In this document: positions 12,493 through 23,512 of the stretch, in pieces | How positions within the stretch are numbered: the first letter of the stretch is position 1 | Layout: each line of letters begins with the position of its first letter | NCBI GenBank assembly: GCA_010909165.1 | Contig: VJWM01000203.1 | Coordinates: forward strand, 186,001-250,000 | DNA length: 64,000 bases | Source: Anthoceros angustus | Taxonomy: Eukaryota > Streptophyta > Anthocerotopsida > Anthocerotales > Anthocerotaceae | Reading direction: 5' to 3' | Made by a program: the position numbers and the translations under genes | The notes under the pieces: generated by a model | Told to the model about the DNA's origin: nothing | Databases searched by the model: none | The model's input: only the letters and a program-made list of their open reading frames with translations

Positions 12493-15060
12493 ATGGGTTT
12501 AGCAGGTTTGGACCATGTTGCTTTGTATTGGGTTGTTCACAGACGTGAATTTGCCGGGAGAGTGGGCTTTTGTGTGTTTGACAGTCCCCTCCTCACCTTT
12601 GGCAGGTTGGAAAGGTTTGTACCGGTTTTGGGTGATGGCAAGTGGAGCGAATTCGGTGAGGAAGGACAGCTCACGGAGGCGGTAGATGTGTTGGACCTTA
12701 TGGTGCAGCAAGGATCTTATGTTCCTGCATATCCCTTCTATCGTGTTGTCAAGAGGTGCATTGCGGACAGGAATCTCAAGGTTGGCAGGCGGGTTCATGC
12801 CATCGCTGTAGAAAGCGGGTATGAGTCAAGGACATTGCTGGCCAACCACTTTCTTCGCATGTACGCTTCTCATGGCACCTTACAAGAAGCCTTGCAGGTT
12901 TTCGACAAGTTGGCTGCACCCAACGCTTTCTCCTGGTTTTTTATCATGTTGGCACACGTTGAACGTGGAGAGCCTATGCAGGCCATTGCCCTTTATCGCC
13001 ACATGCGACAGTCCAGTGTGAGGCCAGACAATCATACGTTTGTGCCGGTCCTCAATGCCTGCGCTAGAGCAGCAGATCTGTCATCTGGCAAGCAGGTTCA
13101 TGCTGATGTTTTGGGAAGTGCACTTGAGCCGGATATGTTTGTCCACAACTGCCTGGTGCATATGTATGCAAAATGCGGGAGCGTGGAGGATGCTCGCAAA
13201 CTGTTTGACAGTCTCCTCACTAGGGATGTGGTGACCTGGACTGCAATGATTGCAGGGTATGCTGAGCAGGGAATGGGTCAAGAAGCCCTTTCGCTTTATG
13301 CAAGTATGCAGAAGGAGGGTCTGGTTCCAGCCGATCGGGTAACGTTTGTGTGCCTGTTGAATGCGTGTGCCAGCACTGGGGCTTTACGTGAGGGCACCGA
13401 GCTGCACCGTCAAATCGAAGAAAGAGGGCTGGCAACTGACATCCTTGTTGCCAATAGTGTGGTAGACATGTATGCTAAATGTGGCAGCCTGGAGGATGCA
13501 TGTAGAGTGTTTGACAGCTTGCAGGTAAAAGATGTGATATCATGGAATGCCATGCTCACAGGCTATGTTCAGCATGGGCGTTTTCAAGAGGCCCTCACTC
13601 TTCATTCAATGATGCAGGCAGAAGGCATGACTCCAGCTGATTACGTCACGTTTGCATGCCTTCTGAAAGCATGTGCCAGCACTGGGGCTTTGCATCTGGG
13701 CAAGCAGCTGCACTCTCAGATCCAGCACAGAGGGCTTGAAATCGATCTGGTTATTGGCAGCAGCCTCGTGGACATGTATGCAAAATGTGGCAGCTTAGAG
13801 GATGCTCGTAAAGTATTTGACGGTTTGCAGGCGAGAGATGTGGTGACTTGGACTGCCATGCTGACAGGATATGCTCAGAATGGGTATGGTCAAGAAGCAC
13901 TGTCCCTATTTACATGTATGCAGCAGGAGGGTATGACACCCGGCAATGACGTTACGTTCGTGTGCCTCCTGAAAGCATGTGCGAGTGTGGGAGCTCTACA
14001 ACAAGGAAAGCAGCTCCATTCTGAGGCTCGGAGAAGGGGAGTTGAAGGGGATGTGATTGTTGGCAACAGTCTGATTGACATGTATGCAAAATGTGGGAGC
14101 TTAGAGGACGCTCGTAGAGTTTTTGACAGAGTGCCTGCCAAAGATGTAGTGACATGGAATGCTCTGTTGAATGGATATGGCCAGAGTAACGACGGCCAGA
14201 TGGCACTCCGGTGCTTTCAAGAGATGCAACAGCAGGGAGTCGAACCCAATGACGCCACGTTTGTGTGTCTTCTGGTTGCATGCAGTCATTCAGGATTGGT
14301 GAACGAGGGTCGGCAATACTTCAAAACGATGCAGGAACGCTACGGGATAGCACCCACAATTTTTCATTATAATTGCATGGTTGATCTTCTGGGGCGGTCA
14401 GGCCATCTAGAAGAGGCAGAAAACATGTTATGCACCATGCCGTTTGAAATCGATGTTGTAGGTTGGACGACTTTGCTTGGTGCCTGCAAAAGTCATGGCG
14501 ATATTACGAAGGGAAGGCGATGTTTTGACCACCTGGTGAAACTAGAACCTCAGAATGCGGCAGCGTACGTGATCATGGCCGATATCTACGCTAAAGCTGG
14601 GAGGCAGGGGGATGTAGACGAGATAGAAAGGCTGAGAAAGACTGCAGGTGCTTGCAAGAAGCCTGCAAGTGCCTGCATTGAGGTAGATGACAGGGTTCAC
14701 ACATTTTTTGTTGGGGAAGAAAGGGATGACGTTTCCTCCAAGCTGAACAGTGTAGATCAGCAATTAGAGGACAAACAAGGCAAGGCAGTGCATGGGCAGG
14801 TGGAGACGGAGGCAGGCTCGAGCAGAGAGCACGATGACGGATTGTGCGGACACGCAGAGAAATTGGCATTGGCTTACGGCCTCCTAAACACTTCAGATGG
14901 TACAACTTTGTTGGTCACGAAGAATCTTAGGATGTGCAATGACTGCCACAATGGCACTAAGGCCATGTCAAGGATAGAGAAGCGCGAAATCATTGTTAGA
15001 GATGCACACCGTGTTCACCATTTTGTGGATGGGTTTTGTTCTTGCGGAGATCAGCATTGA
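12493..15060 (+). CDS. DYW-class PPR protein (organellar RNA editing factor type)
   Basis: An intronless 855-residue PLS-class PPR protein, typical of this family. Repeated P, L and S motifs run from about residue 70 to 640; the phrase MYAKCGSLEDA recurs at regular spacing. E motifs follow, and then a DYW cytidine-deaminase domain from about residue 785. The zinc and catalytic signature is complete: HAE at 787-789 and CNDCH at 815-819. The chain ends CSCGDQH, so the usual Asp-Tyr-Trp terminus is replaced by Asp-Gln-His. Such proteins bind organellar transcripts one base per motif and deaminate a specific cytidine. The first 60 residues should hold the targeting peptide; the start at 12493 is the first in-frame ATG, and a later start is possible. 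It has a frameshifted paralogue at 30.1-32.8 kb. The target RNA is unknown. Confidence 0.93.
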   Translation: MGLAGLDHVALYWVVHRREFAGRVGFCVFDSPLLTFGRLERFVPVLGDGKWSEFGEEGQLTEAVDVLDLMVQQGSYVPAYPFYRVVKRCIADRNLKVGRRVHAIAVESGYESRTLLANHFLRMYASHGTLQEALQVFDKLAAPNAFSWFFIMLAHVERGEPMQAIALYRHMRQSSVRPDNHTFVPVLNACARAADLSSGKQVHADVLGSALEPDMFVHNCLVHMYAKCGSVEDARKLFDSLLTRDVVTWTAMIAGYAEQGMGQEALSLYASMQKEGLVPADRVTFVCLLNACASTGALREGTELHRQIEERGLATDILVANSVVDMYAKCGSLEDACRVFDSLQVKDVISWNAMLTGYVQHGRFQEALTLHSMMQAEGMTPADYVTFACLLKACASTGALHLGKQLHSQIQHRGLEIDLVIGSSLVDMYAKCGSLEDARKVFDGLQARDVVTWTAMLTGYAQNGYGQEALSLFTCMQQEGMTPGNDVTFVCLLKACASVGALQQGKQLHSEARRRGVEGDVIVGNSLIDMYAKCGSLEDARRVFDRVPAKDVVTWNALLNGYGQSNDGQMALRCFQEMQQQGVEPNDATFVCLLVACSHSGLVNEGRQYFKTMQERYGIAPTIFHYNCMVDLLGRSGHLEEAENMLCTMPFEIDVVGWTTLLGACKSHGDITKGRRCFDHLVKLEPQNAAAYVIMADIYAKAGRQGDVDEIERLRKTAGACKKPASACIEVDDRVHTFFVGEERDDVSSKLNSVDQQLEDKQGKAVHGQVETEAGSSREHDDGLCGHAEKLALAYGLLNTSDGTTLLVTKNLRMCNDCHNGTKAMSRIEKREIIVRDAHRVHHFVDGFCSCGDQH

Positions 15061-15199
15061 TCCTGTCTGTGCTTCTTCTGTCTTCCGCGGCGGTGTACTT
15101 CCAGATGTTTCACTGGACACTGCATTGTGACCATGGTAGGGCAGGGATATCTCCTCAACTTTGCCACTCTGTTCCACAGCCTGTACAAACTTGAGGCAC

Positions 15200-16295
15200 C
15201 TATCCAATCCAACAGAACGAGTTGAGCAAAGGAAATTCCGGGCACGAGCTAACTGCAGACAGACAAGGGAAACGAGGAAAGAAAAGACGCACTGGTCGTT
15301 TTTTGCCGTTCCTCATCATGGGTACGCAGTAGGAATGTACCCTGACAGAGCACTCCTCGTTCCGGCACGGTTGAGCCTACTTCAATTAAACAAGTTTAAT
15401 CTCCGGGCACCTTGAGGGGCAGAGCCAGAGACAAGGAAAGGAGAGCTTGTACCTTGACCGCAGACTCATGGCAGACTGTACAGTAGGGTACATCGAAATT
15501 CTTGAAGGAGGTCCGGAATTCCAAGAAGGATCTCACACCCAAGCCAACAGAGCCGTCATCCCTGCGGTCCAGCCACCTGTCTTTGCTCAATTCCCTCAAA
15601 GTCCTCTCTGTTTCAGCGAAGGTCAATTTCACACCAGGCTCCGCCTGCCAGGGTGAAGGAACAGCTGTGTCAGCTCCTTGCGTGTGGTCAAAACCAGCAG
15701 CAGGAGCAAGGTGGCGATCCTGCATGTCACCTGATTCAGGAGTGGAAGATTGAACATATCTGTACTTGAAACCTCCCCAGACGAGTTTTGGAGGATGGCC
15801 TCCATCTGCACTCACAATTGTTGGAGTACGTCACGTTGTTAAAAGGTGTTGCACGTCTTGTTCCTCTCAGGCAGGCACACCTTCTCCTCCTTCTGGAAAG
15901 TTACAGGAATAATCTACCACTGAATTGAAGAAGGCAATCTGCGCGTAGGAATAGCGCGTGCCCAGCTTCGCCTGCGCGTTGCTGAGCTTGTTCACCAGGC
16001 CGTAGTTCATCACCCCCGAGTTCTGGTCTCTAGCCCATCTCAGCTCCATTTGAACGAAGTCCAGCTCCTTGTTGATGGCGCCCATGACAGCCAAGAATTC
16101 CTCTTTGGAATTCCGTCAGACGAGAGGGATTGTCAGCACAGGAGCAGCAGGAAGAAGGGAAAGGGCAGTGAGGGCCATACCTTTGTCGCCTGCAAAGAGG
16201 CCCTTGTGCAATCTGGTAACCTCGTCCTCAGGAAGCGGGCCTCGGGTCATGAGCGCCTGTATGAAGGCGTGATGCCGCTTGTCCAGCTTCCCCAT
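15200..16295 (-). CDS. NSE1: NSE1-like subunit of the SMC5/6 complex
   Basis: A five-exon gene on the minus strand, deduced from family similarity and GT-AG sites: exons 16295-16181, 16102-15881, 15810-15731, 15644-15453 and 15376-15200, about 261 residues. The start MGKLDKRHHAFIQALMTRGP matches the family N-terminus. Winged-helix sequence follows (INKELDFVQ, YGLVNKLSNAQAKLGTRYS, AQIAFF), then DRWLDRRDDGSVGLGVRSFL. The first part of the variant RING is clear: CTVCHESAVK, then CRNEECSVRVHSYC across the last intron. NSE1 works with NSE3/MAGE as a ubiquitin ligase module of SMC5/6 in DNA repair. The final Cys-x2-Cys pair expected about 16 residues later is not evident, and the last exon's end is uncertain. 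An alternative splice from 15293 to an acceptor downstream would give another tail. The gene converges on the PPR gene, with 140 bp between stops. Confidence 0.85.
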
Positions 16296-18014
16296 GGCTG
16301 CCAAAGACGCTTCGCTTGCACCACCGCCACTCTCTCTTCCCGCGCTCGCCGTGTGGTTTGCTTTTCCCACTTTCAAGACAAGTACTGTTTTGGGTTGTTT
16401 CAGGCTAAGTACCTACCTAGACTACCAATTCTACAGACCTATATTATTTGTGGGCAGAATTCTGTAAACGCGGAGACTTTGAGAAGGGAAGTCCCATCTA
16501 CACGGGGCAATGAGGAACAAGCCTCTAGAACGCAACTAGGCCCCCCAATGTCTACTATGAAGCTACCAACCGCTTGTAAGAAGCAAAGAGAATTGCAGTG
16601 CTTGTTTGTATATATGTAGACTATGTAGATTGTAGGTCCAAGAACAAGGCTGGTCGCAAGGGCGTGCATTAGAGAAAACGAAGTCTATTTCAGTCCAATT
16701 GGACGGAATTTCCTGTCAAGCCCCCTTCACAACGTGCACCATGGTGTGCCTAAGCTACTTGCCCCAAGGGCATCCACTCCCTCCAGACACCCCATGTAAG
16801 TATCGATCTAAGTCACTTGGAAGTTAACAATTTGTACCATTGTGTGCCAAGTAAGCTACTTGCACCAAGGGCATCCACTCCCATTAGGCAACCCATGTGA
16901 AGTACCCATTCCCTCTAGGCACCCCATCTTTTAAGTACCGATCTAAGCAGAGGATGTTTAAGAACGGTGTTCTTATAAACGTGCGTCCATTTGGCCTAAG
17001 CTATTTTGAAGTACTGAACTCAGTTGATGACTCCAATCTGAGAAGCTTACACCTCCATACCTTCTTGAGAATGAGCAGGTTAGAGGATGGGGAGTATGGA
17101 TCATGTTACGTCTTGAGGAGCGAGGAAGCAGGTAGGGGGACTGCACTATTTCCTGGATGGCACTGGTAACATTCACTCACGCAGTTGTTGCCACTTGCCG
17201 TTGGCACTAGGTCTAGAAAGCTGTTGGGTCAACGTCACCGGTATGTTGTTGTTGAACAAGGGGAAAAAAACAGAAGCATGGCCGCCTAGAAGGCTCCCCC
17301 GGGCCAGCAGACTGCCACATTTTGCACCCACATCGGCTCTGCTCTGCTCAGCCCAGGATGCGTCCTTCGTCTCCAACCTGCCCTCATGCTGGGCCATGAC
17401 GACAAATACTGCCCCATCTGTAGCAAGAAAAACAAGTAGAGTGAACGATCCACCATCCTGTGTCGCAGCTTTGCCCATCCTGCGGCATGCCGCGGCTGGA
17501 CTGCTCATTCCTGTCGAAGCCCCATGGATCCTGATCCATGCTGGTAACCACTTATGTATTTGGGTCTCTTTGGGATTGTTGACAGATTTATCCAACTTTT
17601 CATCTTTTTAAACGGCGTATCTGGCGGTCCCAAGTCTGTGGCGGGGAGCAACGGAAAGGAAAGAGGGACATCGAGAGCGGAAGGAAGGAAGCAGAGCGGA
17701 CGACTGCCATCAGCCGCAGGACGGGCAGGCCAACAGGCACAGTGCTACTGGTGACCAGCAACAGCAGCAGGCCGTGTCTTGTCTCTTTGGTGTCACTACT
17801 ACCTACTACGTAGTAGGCCAGTCTCGTATGCAGCAGGCAGTAGTGTATCGTAAACGCAACGCTTGTGCAACCGCCGCCTGTGAGAGAGCCAAGGCAGGCA
17901 TGGAGACCCAGATGCTGCTGCTGCTGCTGCTGAAGGATTGTGTGACTCAACCCTAGTGGGGATCGAGCGCTGCCTTGCGTGCGTGCCTTGCTCTTTGCCC
18001 TACCTGCCACAGCC
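16296..18014. other. Intergenic region upstream of NSE1 and ferrochelatase
   Basis: Divergent upstream regions of the NSE1-like gene and ferrochelatase. Open frames of about 140 codons on both strands at 17173-17611 overlap each other and show no recognisable family. A (CTG)n tract of about seven units lies at 17910-17932, close to the ferrochelatase start. Confidence 0.5.
16733..16950. repeat. Diverged direct repeat, about 100 bp, two copies
   Basis: Copies begin at 16733 and 16832. Both contain a form of GTGTGCC, then AAGCTACTTG, then CAAGGGCATCCACTCCC, and both end near CGATCTAAG. No function is apparent. Confidence 0.7.
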
Positions 18015-20466
18015 ATGGCACGCATTTGTCCGGGGAGCAATATCAAGCACCACCCACCACTGGGCCTGGGCCGGCTATCCTCTCGCGTCACCACGAGCGC
18101 GGCGCAGCAGGCGGCATCAGGCGATGGCGTTGTGGGTCACGGCGCCAGGGGCCACGCCAGAGTGGGGTGCATACCCAACACCGCCTCCTCCTTCGCTGGC
18201 CTACACTGGAAGGAGAGCAGGAGGCTTCACCTGCCAGCAGCGGCGTCGTCCATGGACTCGGTGCTGGAGGCCGTGGGTGGTGCCCAGATTGAGGAGGACA
18301 AGGCTGAGCGGGTGGGAGTGTTGCTGCTGAATCTGGGCGGGCCTGAATCTCTGGAGGATGTGCAGCCCTTCTTGTACAACCTGTTTGCGGATCCGGTGAG
18401 CTTGAACACTGTCCCCCGCCCACGGTGTTCTTTGTTCCAGAAGCTGGCGTGTATAATTGACGTGTGCAACAGTTTTTGTGGTATGCAGGATATCATTCGG
18501 TTGCCAAGACTATTCAACTTCTTGCAGCGCCCGCTTGCCTCCTTCATCTCCACTCTGAGAGCTCCCAAGAGCGCTGAGGGCTACGCTGCCATCGGTGGAG
18601 GCTCACCTCTGCGGAGGATAACAAACGAGCAGGTCGGTTGGCTTCCTCTGCATCATGTGAAGCCAGCCTGGCTTGTGTAGTCTGCTGCTGGTTCATCAAA
18701 ATCCAACCTTTCTTTTTTTGCCTCCTGTGCAGGCGGAAGCTCTCAGAGAAGCTTTAGCCAGGAAGGATGTGAAGGCCCATGTCTATGTTGGAATGCGCTA
18801 TTGGCACCCATTCACTGAGGAGGCGATTGAGCAGGTTAGCAGTAGCCTAGGCTGCGTCGAGCAACTCATATGTGGTGGTTTTGCTGCAATTCCAGTGCTG
18901 CTATACACCCCCGGGAAGCGAGCGTCTTGTTCCGATTTCTTAGGACGTGCATGTGACCTTGCAGATTAAAAGGGATGGGATCACGCGGCTGGTGGTCTTG
19001 CCTCTGTACCCCCAGTTCTCCATATCTACAAGTGGTTCCAGTCTCCGGTTGCTGGAAAGTATCTTTAGGTTAGTGGATTATGAGGGTCCCAGTATTTTTG
19101 CATGTAATATGTGTGGTGGCAACAGGAGAGATTGTGTTAGTTAACCTCGTTTTGTACACCTTTTCGCAGGGAGGATGAGTACCTTGTTAATATGCAGCAT
19201 ACGGTGATCCCATCATGGTTTCAGCGAGAAGGATATGTGCAGTCCATGGCAACCTTGATACAACAGGAATTGAAGAAGTTTGAAAGACCTGATGAGGTTT
19301 GCATTGTCTCTTGGAAGTTGGATGTTTGTAGCTACGGACACCCAGGAAGGATAGAGCAACTCGGCCTAGAAGAATGTCGTGTCTCGGCCGAAAAAGCTTA
19401 GTTTTGCTCGACTGACAAGGAATTGATGGCAGGTGAACATATTTTTCAGCGCTCATGGTGTGCCAGTCTCCTATGTTGAAGAAGCTGGTGATCCTTACAA
19501 GGCGGAGATGGAGGAATGCGTGGATCTTATTATGACAGAATTGCAAGACCGAGGAGTAATCTGTGAGCACACGTTAGCTTACCAGGTATGACCTGCATAA
19601 GACCAGCGAGCATTGTTAGTGGCTGCTACAAGCCGTGTTCAAAAGATGATGCCATGGGAACTCAAGGACACTCTGTGGTTGTGATGCAGAGTAGGGTTGG
19701 ACCTGTTGAGTGGTTGAAGCCCTACACGGATGAGACCATCAGGATGCTGGGCAAGAGAGGAGTCAAGAGTTTACTGGCAGTACCTATTAGGTTGGTGGAT
19801 GTGCTGTGTAACAGCAGAGCGTAATGCCTTATGGTCCCATGACTTGTGTTATGATTTATTACCTGGACTGTTTTGAGTTACTCACCTAGTTCCCTTCCTT
19901 CCTGTCAACCAGCTTCGTGAGTGAGCATATTGAAACTCTGGAGGAGATCGACATGGAGTATAGAGAGCTCGCTCTTGAATCAGGGATTGTGAACTGGGGC
20001 AGAGTTCCAGCCCTAGGTTGTGACCCTACTTTCATCGACGACCTTGCAGATGCAGTCATAGAGGCTCTCCCTTACGTTGGAGCCATGGCCGTATCCAATC
20101 TTGAAGCGCGTCAGGTGCCTATGTTGTGCTGCCGTGCAGCGTAATCTTCAATTTTTTTTTTATGGATTTTGTATTGATTTCCAAGATCGTTGTCCAGGAA
20201 AGAATTTCAAGTGAATGATGTGGTGAGTGTGATACGTGCAGTCGCTGGTGCCTCTGGCTAGTGTGGAGCAGTTGCTCGCCACATATGATGCGCTGCGAAG
20301 GGAGCTGCCAGCGCCTGTGGCTGTCTGGGAATGGGGCTGGACCAAAAGTGCGGAGACATGGAATGGCCGAGTGGCAATGCTGGCTGTGTTGGGTCTTCTG
20401 GTGTTGGAGGTGACCACAGGGCAGGGTCTACTGCACCAGTGGGGTCTGCTTCCTCTAGTTCATTGA
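18015..20466 (+). CDS. FC2: Plastid ferrochelatase with LHC-like C-terminal domain (FC2 type)
   Basis: Nine exons with GT-AG introns of 93-136 bp: 18015-18395, 18489-18632, 18733-18834, 18965-19068, 19170-19296, 19433-19585, 19690-19790, 19913-20114 and 20242-20466. The product is 512 residues, the usual length. It inserts ferrous iron into protoporphyrin IX, the last step of haem synthesis, at plastid membranes. About 100 residues of transit peptide precede [13 protein letters not shown]. Family blocks follow in order: [53 protein letters not shown] with the catalytic His at about 294, and [20 protein letters not shown]. The last exon encodes a linker and a chlorophyll a/b-binding helix ([19 protein letters not shown]). 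That tail is the mark of FC2 in plants and of cyanobacterial ferrochelatase. The gene looks intact. The ATG at 18015 is preferred over upstream non-ATG codons. Confidence 0.95.
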
Positions 20467-20773
20467 GCCAGATCAAGGCAGTCATGACTGACAATGTGAT
20501 GTATATAGGCGTACACCTGACAAAGTGGTGAAGAAACTTTGCCGGTGCTGGCATAATTTGCTGTAGCCACCTACATACATACTCGAAAAGATGAAAAATT
20601 ACCAGACTTCCCTGGCATGGCTTAGACTTGATGTTTGCTTTTATCATGCGATGTCGACTTTGTTGAGATCGCATTTACGGGAAGGGCCCCCTTCATTGCA
20701 CTGCACCGGATCGCCCTCACATTAAAAACAAGAAGGCAGAACCTGCAATCCGTGAGCTGGGGGGGCTCTAGCT
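20467..20773. other. Intergenic gap between convergent genes
   Basis: The 3' ends of ferrochelatase and the minus-strand PPR gene face each other across about 300 bp. No other feature was seen. Confidence 0.6.
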
Positions 20774-23512
20774 CTACAACGTGGTATGCCACAGGTTAAT
20801 GCCCCTTTCCTTCATTTCAACACTCAGTTCTTCCAGCCTTGCGTACACCTGTGGGGTTTGCTGGTGGCTTCTGTCACCTGCAGCAAACATCACTACCTCC
20901 TCATTATACTCGATCCAACTCTGACCTAGCTTTTTAGGTGCTCCCGCCTGCACTCGCAGTTCCTCGATCTCTTTAGCATCATCCCACAGGTAAGATTGGG
21001 TATAGATGTTGGACATCATCATGTATGCTCCACCTCTTTTCGGATCCAAGCAGACTACGTGCTCGAAAGCTCTTCTCCCAAGCTCTACATTATGATGTTT
21101 ACGACAGGCACTAAGCAATGACAACCACACACTTAAGTGCGGGCCAGTCGGCATGGTCGACATCAAGTGTTCAGCTTGGCTGAAGAGACCTGCGCGGCCG
21201 AGAAGGTCAATCAGACTGACATAATGTTCAGTTGCCGCAGTTATGGCATGCTCTCGAGTCATGGTCAGAAAGCATTCCAGGCCCGTCTCAACCACGCCGC
21301 TGTGACTGTATGCAGACAGGAGGGAAACAAAAGTCACTCCATCCGGTCTCATCTGCATCTGTCGCATTCCATCAAAACAATGCAAACTCTTGTCACATTC
21401 ACCTTGTCTGGCGTATCCTGCAATCAAGGCATTCCAGGACACGATGTCGCGCTCATGCAACAGCGAGTCAAACACGTTCTGTGCATCTTTCATGCTTCCA
21501 CAATTGCCATATGCATGGATGAGAGTGTTTCTCACCGACAGGCTCCACCCCAAGCCACTCTCCAAAACGTCACGGTGGATTTGAGCAGTCATATTCAAAG
21601 CCCCCATACTGCTGCAGGCTTTGAGAATGCAAAGAAAAGTGGTCTCGTCTGGCCTCACACCCCGCTCTCGCATTCGGCCATAAAGTTTCAATGCTTTAGC
21701 ACCCTGTTCCTGAAGGTTGTATCCTGCAATCATAGCATTCCATAAAACCACATGGTGGTGACACAAAACTTCAAAAATACGCTGCGCATCGGCAATGCTC
21801 CCACAGTTAGCATAAGTGTGAAGCAGAGTGCTGCCAACAAAAATGTCTGACCCATATCCACGTCCAGCAACGTCATGGTGTACTTCCTTAACCTTGTGTA
21901 GGGTGTTCACTCTCACTGATACTCCATCGATGACAGTCTCCTTCTCCACAACTGCAAGGCTACCACAGGCTTTGAGCACATTCACAAATGTGCGATCATC
22001 TGGTTTCACGCCACTCCCCTCCATCCGGCCGTACAATTGGAGAGCTGTATCACCCTGTTCCTGCAAGGTGCACCCCGCAATCATTGCATTCCATGTCACA
22101 ACATCGCGGTAGGGCAAAGTGTCAAACACAAGCCTGGCATCCAGAATGCTACCACACTTGGAGTACATGTCAACCAGAGTGTTGCACACAAAAATGTCCG
22201 ACTCATATCCCTTGCTAAGAGCTTCAGCATGTGTCTGCTTGCCCTTGCGGAGTGCATGCAACTTCACCAACTGGCCATCCACACACAAAACTTCGTCAGA
22301 AGCTGCAAGGATGCCACAGGCTTTGACAACACTAACAAAGGTGCGATTATCTGGTCTCACAGCTTCATCCTCCATCCGATTGTACAGCTGCAAAGCCTTC
22401 TCTGCTTGTTCATGCTGTGTGTAACCTGCAATCATTGCATTCCAGGACACAGTGTTTCGCCACGACAATGAATCAAAAACCTGCTGTGCATCGACAAGGC
22501 ATCCACAGCTTGTATACATGTGAATGACCGTGCTGCTGACAAAGGAATCCACCTGGTATCCCATGTTAACCACTTGAGCATGCACAACCTTGCCCTTCCA
22601 TAGGGACTCTAATTTCACCGCTAGCCCATCTACTAGCGTCTCCTCTTCCTCCGCTGCTAGACTCCCACATGCTTTGAGTACACTAACAAACGTTCGATCA
22701 TCTGGTACAACACCTTCCTCTTGCATTAGGCCGTACAGTCTGAGAGCATCCTCACTTCGCTGTTGCTGAGCATATCCAGCAAGCATCACATTCCATGACA
22801 CCACATCACGTTGGCACAAAGTGTCAAAAATCCCACGTGCATCCGAGAGGCTGCCACACTTAGCGTACATACTAACCAGGGTGTTACCCACCACCAGGTC
22901 TAGCTTGCAGTTGAGATTGAGGAGGTGGAAATGTATACGCTTGCCTTCCTTCAGGTTCGCCAATTTGCTACAAGCTTTCAGTACGGTGACAAGAGTGTAC
23001 TTGTTGGGCTTCACACCTGCCTGCTGCATCCGGCGATACATCCCAAGAGCCTCATTGTACTGCCCACTTCTGACATACCTTGCGATGATCGCTGTCCACG
23101 AGAAAACAGTCCGTTGGGGTAAACCGTAAAACACCTGCAATGCTTCTTGCACGCTTTCGCACCTGAACAGCCTCTTCACAACGGCTTCTTCCACCAACTT
23201 GGTAAACTGGGGCCCAGTTCGAACTCGCTCGCCTTCCCCCTTGCTCCTCTTGCTCAGGCATGGAGGACTGCTGCAAGCCACTGCCTGCACGCGCAGGATT
23301 CCATCCGCGGCCTTTTTCTTTAGCAGGCGTCCACCGTCACATCTACCTTGCTTGAGACGAAACTCTCCAAACTGAATACTGCGATGCATGACAGAGGCAA
23401 CAATCCTCCCCGGAACCCACCCACCAGAGAAATCTAATCCGGCGCTTTGTGTGAAATGTCCACCACCCACAACCAGAAGAGTTGGCGAGAATTTGTGGGC
23501 GCAGGCAGGCAA
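20774..23512 (-). CDS. Large E-class PPR protein with expanded L motifs
   Basis: An intronless PLS-class PPR protein of 912 residues, or 871 if translation starts at the ATG at 23389. PPR motifs run from about residue 105 to 770. E motifs follow, and the chain stops soon after the segment SWIEYNEEVVMFAAGDRSH, without a DYW deaminase domain. Proteins ending this way usually recruit a separate deaminase or act in organellar RNA processing. Three consecutive L-type motifs carry an extra 16-19 residues each, near residues 286-303, 403-421 and 520-538 (for example EETLVDGLAVKLES). The neighbouring motifs at 180-190 and after 600 lack them. The block of about 117 residues has therefore been duplicated internally. 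It diverges from the CCS52 gene, with 796 bp between starts. Confidence 0.92.
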   Translation of the reverse strand: MPACAHKFSPTLLVVGGGHFTQSAGLDFSGGWVPGRIVASVMHRSIQFGEFRLKQGRCDGGRLLKKKAADGILRVQAVACSSPPCLSKRSKGEGERVRTGPQFTKLVEEAVVKRLFRCESVQEALQVFYGLPQRTVFSWTAIIARYVRSGQYNEALGMYRRMQQAGVKPNKYTLVTVLKACSKLANLKEGKRIHFHLLNLNCKLDLVVGNTLVSMYAKCGSLSDARGIFDTLCQRDVVSWNVMLAGYAQQQRSEDALRLYGLMQEEGVVPDDRTFVSVLKACGSLAAEEEETLVDGLAVKLESLWKGKVVHAQVVNMGYQVDSFVSSTVIHMYTSCGCLVDAQQVFDSLSWRNTVSWNAMIAGYTQHEQAEKALQLYNRMEDEAVRPDNRTFVSVVKACGILAASDEVLCVDGQLVKLHALRKGKQTHAEALSKGYESDIFVCNTLVDMYSKCGSILDARLVFDTLPYRDVVTWNAMIAGCTLQEQGDTALQLYGRMEGSGVKPDDRTFVNVLKACGSLAVVEKETVIDGVSVRVNTLHKVKEVHHDVAGRGYGSDIFVGSTLLHTYANCGSIADAQRIFEVLCHHHVVLWNAMIAGYNLQEQGAKALKLYGRMRERGVRPDETTFLCILKACSSMGALNMTAQIHRDVLESGLGWSLSVRNTLIHAYGNCGSMKDAQNVFDSLLHERDIVSWNALIAGYARQGECDKSLHCFDGMRQMQMRPDGVTFVSLLSAYSHSGVVETGLECFLTMTREHAITAATEHYVSLIDLLGRAGLFSQAEHLMSTMPTGPHLSVWLSLLSACRKHHNVELGRRAFEHVVCLDPKRGGAYMMMSNIYTQSYLWDDAKEIEELRVQAGAPKKLGQSWIEYNEEVVMFAAGDRSHQQTPQVYARLEELSVEMKERGINLWHTTL

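Noticed and set aside
17173-17611. Open frames of about 140 codons on both strands
   Set aside because: They overlap each other, lack family features, and neither has supporting splice or neighbour context.
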